A DNA stretch of 17,003 bases from a bacterium (GTDB lineage: Bacteria; Fidelibacterota; Marinisomatia; Marinisomatales; Marinisomataceae), in contig JALRJJ010000134.1 of NCBI GenBank assembly GCA_023255095.1, forward strand, positions 1-17,003, given 5' to 3'. Below are positions 15,599 through 17,003 of this stretch, in pieces (position 1 is the stretch's first letter; the number at the start of each line of letters is the position of its first letter). Below the pieces are notes generated by a model that had not been told where the DNA came from, ran no database searches, and saw nothing but the letters and a program-made list of their open reading frames with translations. The translations under genes and the position numbers were made by a program.

Positions 15599-16211
15599 TT
15601 CTATAAATAATCCCGGTTATTCTTTTTGAGGTTTTGTTTTTTCTATAAGAATGGTAGTTTTTATTTTCATAAGTACATTCATTACAAAATAGAGTATTTA
15701 TTCCAAAATTTGAAAAGTTTTCTATAGTAAAATCCTGAAGGCTTAAAAAAAGTTTCTTATCAACTATTTTAAAAAATTTATCAGGAAAATAGTTTTTCAT
15801 TTCTTTGGTGACTTCATAATTTTTTTGACATATTGATGGACCAATAAAGGCACAAAAATCACTTGGGCTTAAATTTTGATTTAAAATTAATTGAATAAAA
15901 TTATCTATAATTCCATCGCTTAATCCTCTCCATCCAGCATGCAAAATACCAAAGATATTTCTCGAGTTATGATAAATGAAAATTGGAAGACAATCAGCTG
16001 TTTTTACGGACAAAATTGAAGATGAATTAATTGCTAATAATCCATCCAACTTATCGTTTTGATTGAATTCTTCAAGAAGAGAGATCTTATTTGAATGAAT
16101 TTGGTTCATAGAAAATATTTTTCTTGAACTGTTCAAATTATCAAAGGATTCGTTTGAGAAAAGAATTGTATAGTTTGGAATAAGAAATTTTGAGGAAAAG
16201 TTAATTATCAT
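15591..16211 (-). CDS. pgeF: Peptidoglycan editing factor PgeF (YfiH/multicopper oxidase-like DUF152)
   Basis: A 206-residue protein of the YfiH/YlmD (laccase-domain) family. E. coli PgeF removes wrongly built L-Ser from UDP-MurNAc precursors, keeping L-Ala in the peptide stem; other members have purine nucleoside phosphorylase/deaminase activity. The metal site is intact: His39 in Asn-Gln-Ile-His-Ser, Cys74 in Thr-Ala-Asp-Cys-Leu-Pro, and His91 in His-Ala-Gly-Trp-Arg-Gly. Also seen are Ile-Gly-Pro-Ser-Ile-Cys (123-128), Asn-Tyr-Glu-Val (131-134) and a Cys-Thr plus Tyr-His-Ser-Tyr-Arg pair (179-190) near the C-terminus. It is somewhat shorter than the E. coli protein (about 243 residues), with a reduced N-terminus. 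Its ATG lies 11 bases inside the preceding gene. Peptidoglycan editing fits the uppP neighbour; the precise substrate is inferred. Confidence 0.93.
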   Translation of the reverse strand: MIINFSSKFLIPNYTILFSNESFDNLNSSRKIFSMNQIHSNKISLLEEFNQNDKLDGLLAINSSSILSVKTADCLPIFIYHNSRNIFGILHAGWRGLSDGIIDNFIQLILNQNLSPSDFCAFIGPSICQKNYEVTKEMKNYFPDKFFKIVDKKLFLSLQDFTIENFSNFGINTLFCNECTYENKNYHSYRKNKTSKRITGIIYRNE

Positions 16212-17003
16212 TCAAATTTTGATTATTAGAAAATTTTATTAACCTATTTGACTCAAATTGGTAAATATTTACGCTCTTATTTACTGAACCCAAATTAAAA
16301 GAAAACCCTCTGGTCATTCCATTTTCAAATGAATTAGAAGAGAGGTCTGAGATTGTTAATGCTGACTTTAGGAATTCTGATATGTCATAGCCATAGTGAA
16401 AAAAATAATTTAAAGAATTATTGTTACCATAATCATTTCTGATTTTATAGTTAGGGTTATAGGCGCTGCTATATATCATTTTTTGTATATGAGGAGAAAT
16501 ATTTTCTTGACGTAAAAATTCCATATCAAACCATAAGTCATTTCCAATTAACTGAGTATCTAAATTGGAAAGAGATATTTGAGTTGCAACAAATTTCATT
16601 TCGTTATTGGATACAGGCAGATAAACTGCATCGATAGTATCTAAAATGAATTTTGAAGAATCTATTTCAGCTTCCTGGCTAATATTAAATCTACTATATA
16701 AATCATCTGTTTCAATTTCAAACATCGAATCTAACATGTCGATCTCTGCACCAAGGAAATCTTGATATTCTTCTTCATTTTTCTTTTCCCATGCAATCTC
16801 CCTCAAAACATCAAAATTACTTCTTAAATCTATATCTCCATTTATATTATAAAACTGAACAGAAATTGGCTCAATATTTAGTTGGTCCATTTCAATTAAA
16901 ATAGAGTCTACTTCTCTTCTTCCAAAATCAGAATCAGGTGCAATGATTGCCAAAGAAAATGAATCCTTGTCATTGAAGTTTTTTACTAAATAGTTTAATA
17001 AAA
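16201..17003 (-). CDS. Periplasmic-binding-protein-fold (LpoA/branched-chain receptor-like) protein, 5' end cut by window edge
   Basis: The last 266 codons of a longer protein; the frame is open to the window edge, so the true start lies outside. A TTG at 16953 is not the start, because coding continues upstream of it. The visible part has the layout of the second half of a type 1 periplasmic-binding fold: Leu-Ala-Ile-Ile-Ala-Pro-Asp-Ser-Asp-Phe-Gly-Arg (17-28), a strand Ile-Asp-Ala-Val-Tyr-Leu-Pro (124-130), and Gln-Leu-Ile-Gly-Asn-Asp-Leu-Trp (150-157). The same pattern occurs in ABC amino-acid receptors and in LpoA, the outer-membrane activator of penicillin-binding protein 1A. An acidic insertion (about 70-115) sits between the first two motifs. 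The product is probably periplasmic or a lipoprotein, but its signal region is off-window. It overlaps pgeF by 11 bases, hinting at a cell-wall role. Confidence 0.8.
   Translation of the reverse strand, partial: LLNYLVKNFNDKDSFSLAIIAPDSDFGRREVDSILIEMDQLNIEPISVQFYNINGDIDLRSNFDVLREIAWEKKNEEEYQDFLGAEIDMLDSMFEIETDDLYSRFNISQEAEIDSSKFILDTIDAVYLPVSNNEMKFVATQISLSNLDTQLIGNDLWFDMEFLRQENISPHIQKMIYSSAYNPNYKIRNDYGNNNSLNYFFHYGYDISEFLKSALTISDLSSNSFENGMTRGFSFNLGSVNKSVNIYQFESNRLIKFSNNQNLNDN

Overview
The window is an AT-rich (roughly 27-30 % GC by eye), almost gap-free stretch in which every supportable gene lies on the minus strand, so transcription runs from high to low coordinates. Eighteen protein genes are visible: sixteen complete and one cut at each edge. 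No tRNA, rRNA, CRISPR, insertion sequence or repeat family is seen. The organism is probably a Gram-negative (diderm) bacterium. The evidence is several lipoprotein signal peptides, a TPR lipoprotein paired with a LolB-like lipoprotein, and YfhO/Wzx surface-glycan genes. The very low GC, tight packing and kinase-free PASTA protein beside def-fmt suggest a streamlined, possibly marine member of the Bacteroidetes/Chlorobi/Marinimicrobia (FCB) breadth. That placement is an inference and was not tested by any search.

Layout in order of transcription. (1) 17003-12428: an edge-truncated periplasmic-binding-fold protein, the peptidoglycan-editing hydrolase pgeF (yfiH), undecaprenyl-diphosphatase uppP, a PutP-like sodium:solute symporter, and a divergent holA (clamp-loader delta). 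(2) 12435-11378: an ECF sigma factor followed by a one-pass membrane protein with the layout of an anti-sigma factor but no zinc ligands. The two are translationally linked by the best Shine-Dalgarno sequence I found. (3) 11331-9176: a lipoprotein made mostly of TPR repeats and a LolB-like lipoprotein. (4) 9176-2763: a surface-glycan block with a membrane-anchored polyisoprenyl-phosphate-type GT2, a GT4 glycosyltransferase, a rhamnosyltransferase-like GT2, a Wzx/MOP flippase and a YfhO-family membrane protein. (5) 2750-1: yajC, def, fmt, a three-PASTA single-pass protein without a kinase domain, and the start of an unidentified lipoprotein.

How they fit together. Most genes serve the cell envelope: lipid-carrier recycling (uppP), peptidoglycan quality control (pgeF), glycan assembly and export (GTs, flippase, YfhO), lipoproteins and protein export (yajC). 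Housekeeping genes (holA, def, fmt) are threaded through the same run. The GT2-flippase-YfhO trio has the parts of a three-component, undecaprenyl-linked surface glycosylation route. Nearly all genes abut or overlap. Six junctions use the same 8-base sequence ATGAATAA, in which the downstream ATG and the upstream TAA are interlocked. This repeated junction was used to choose start codons for three genes whose first possible start lay further upstream or was GTG.
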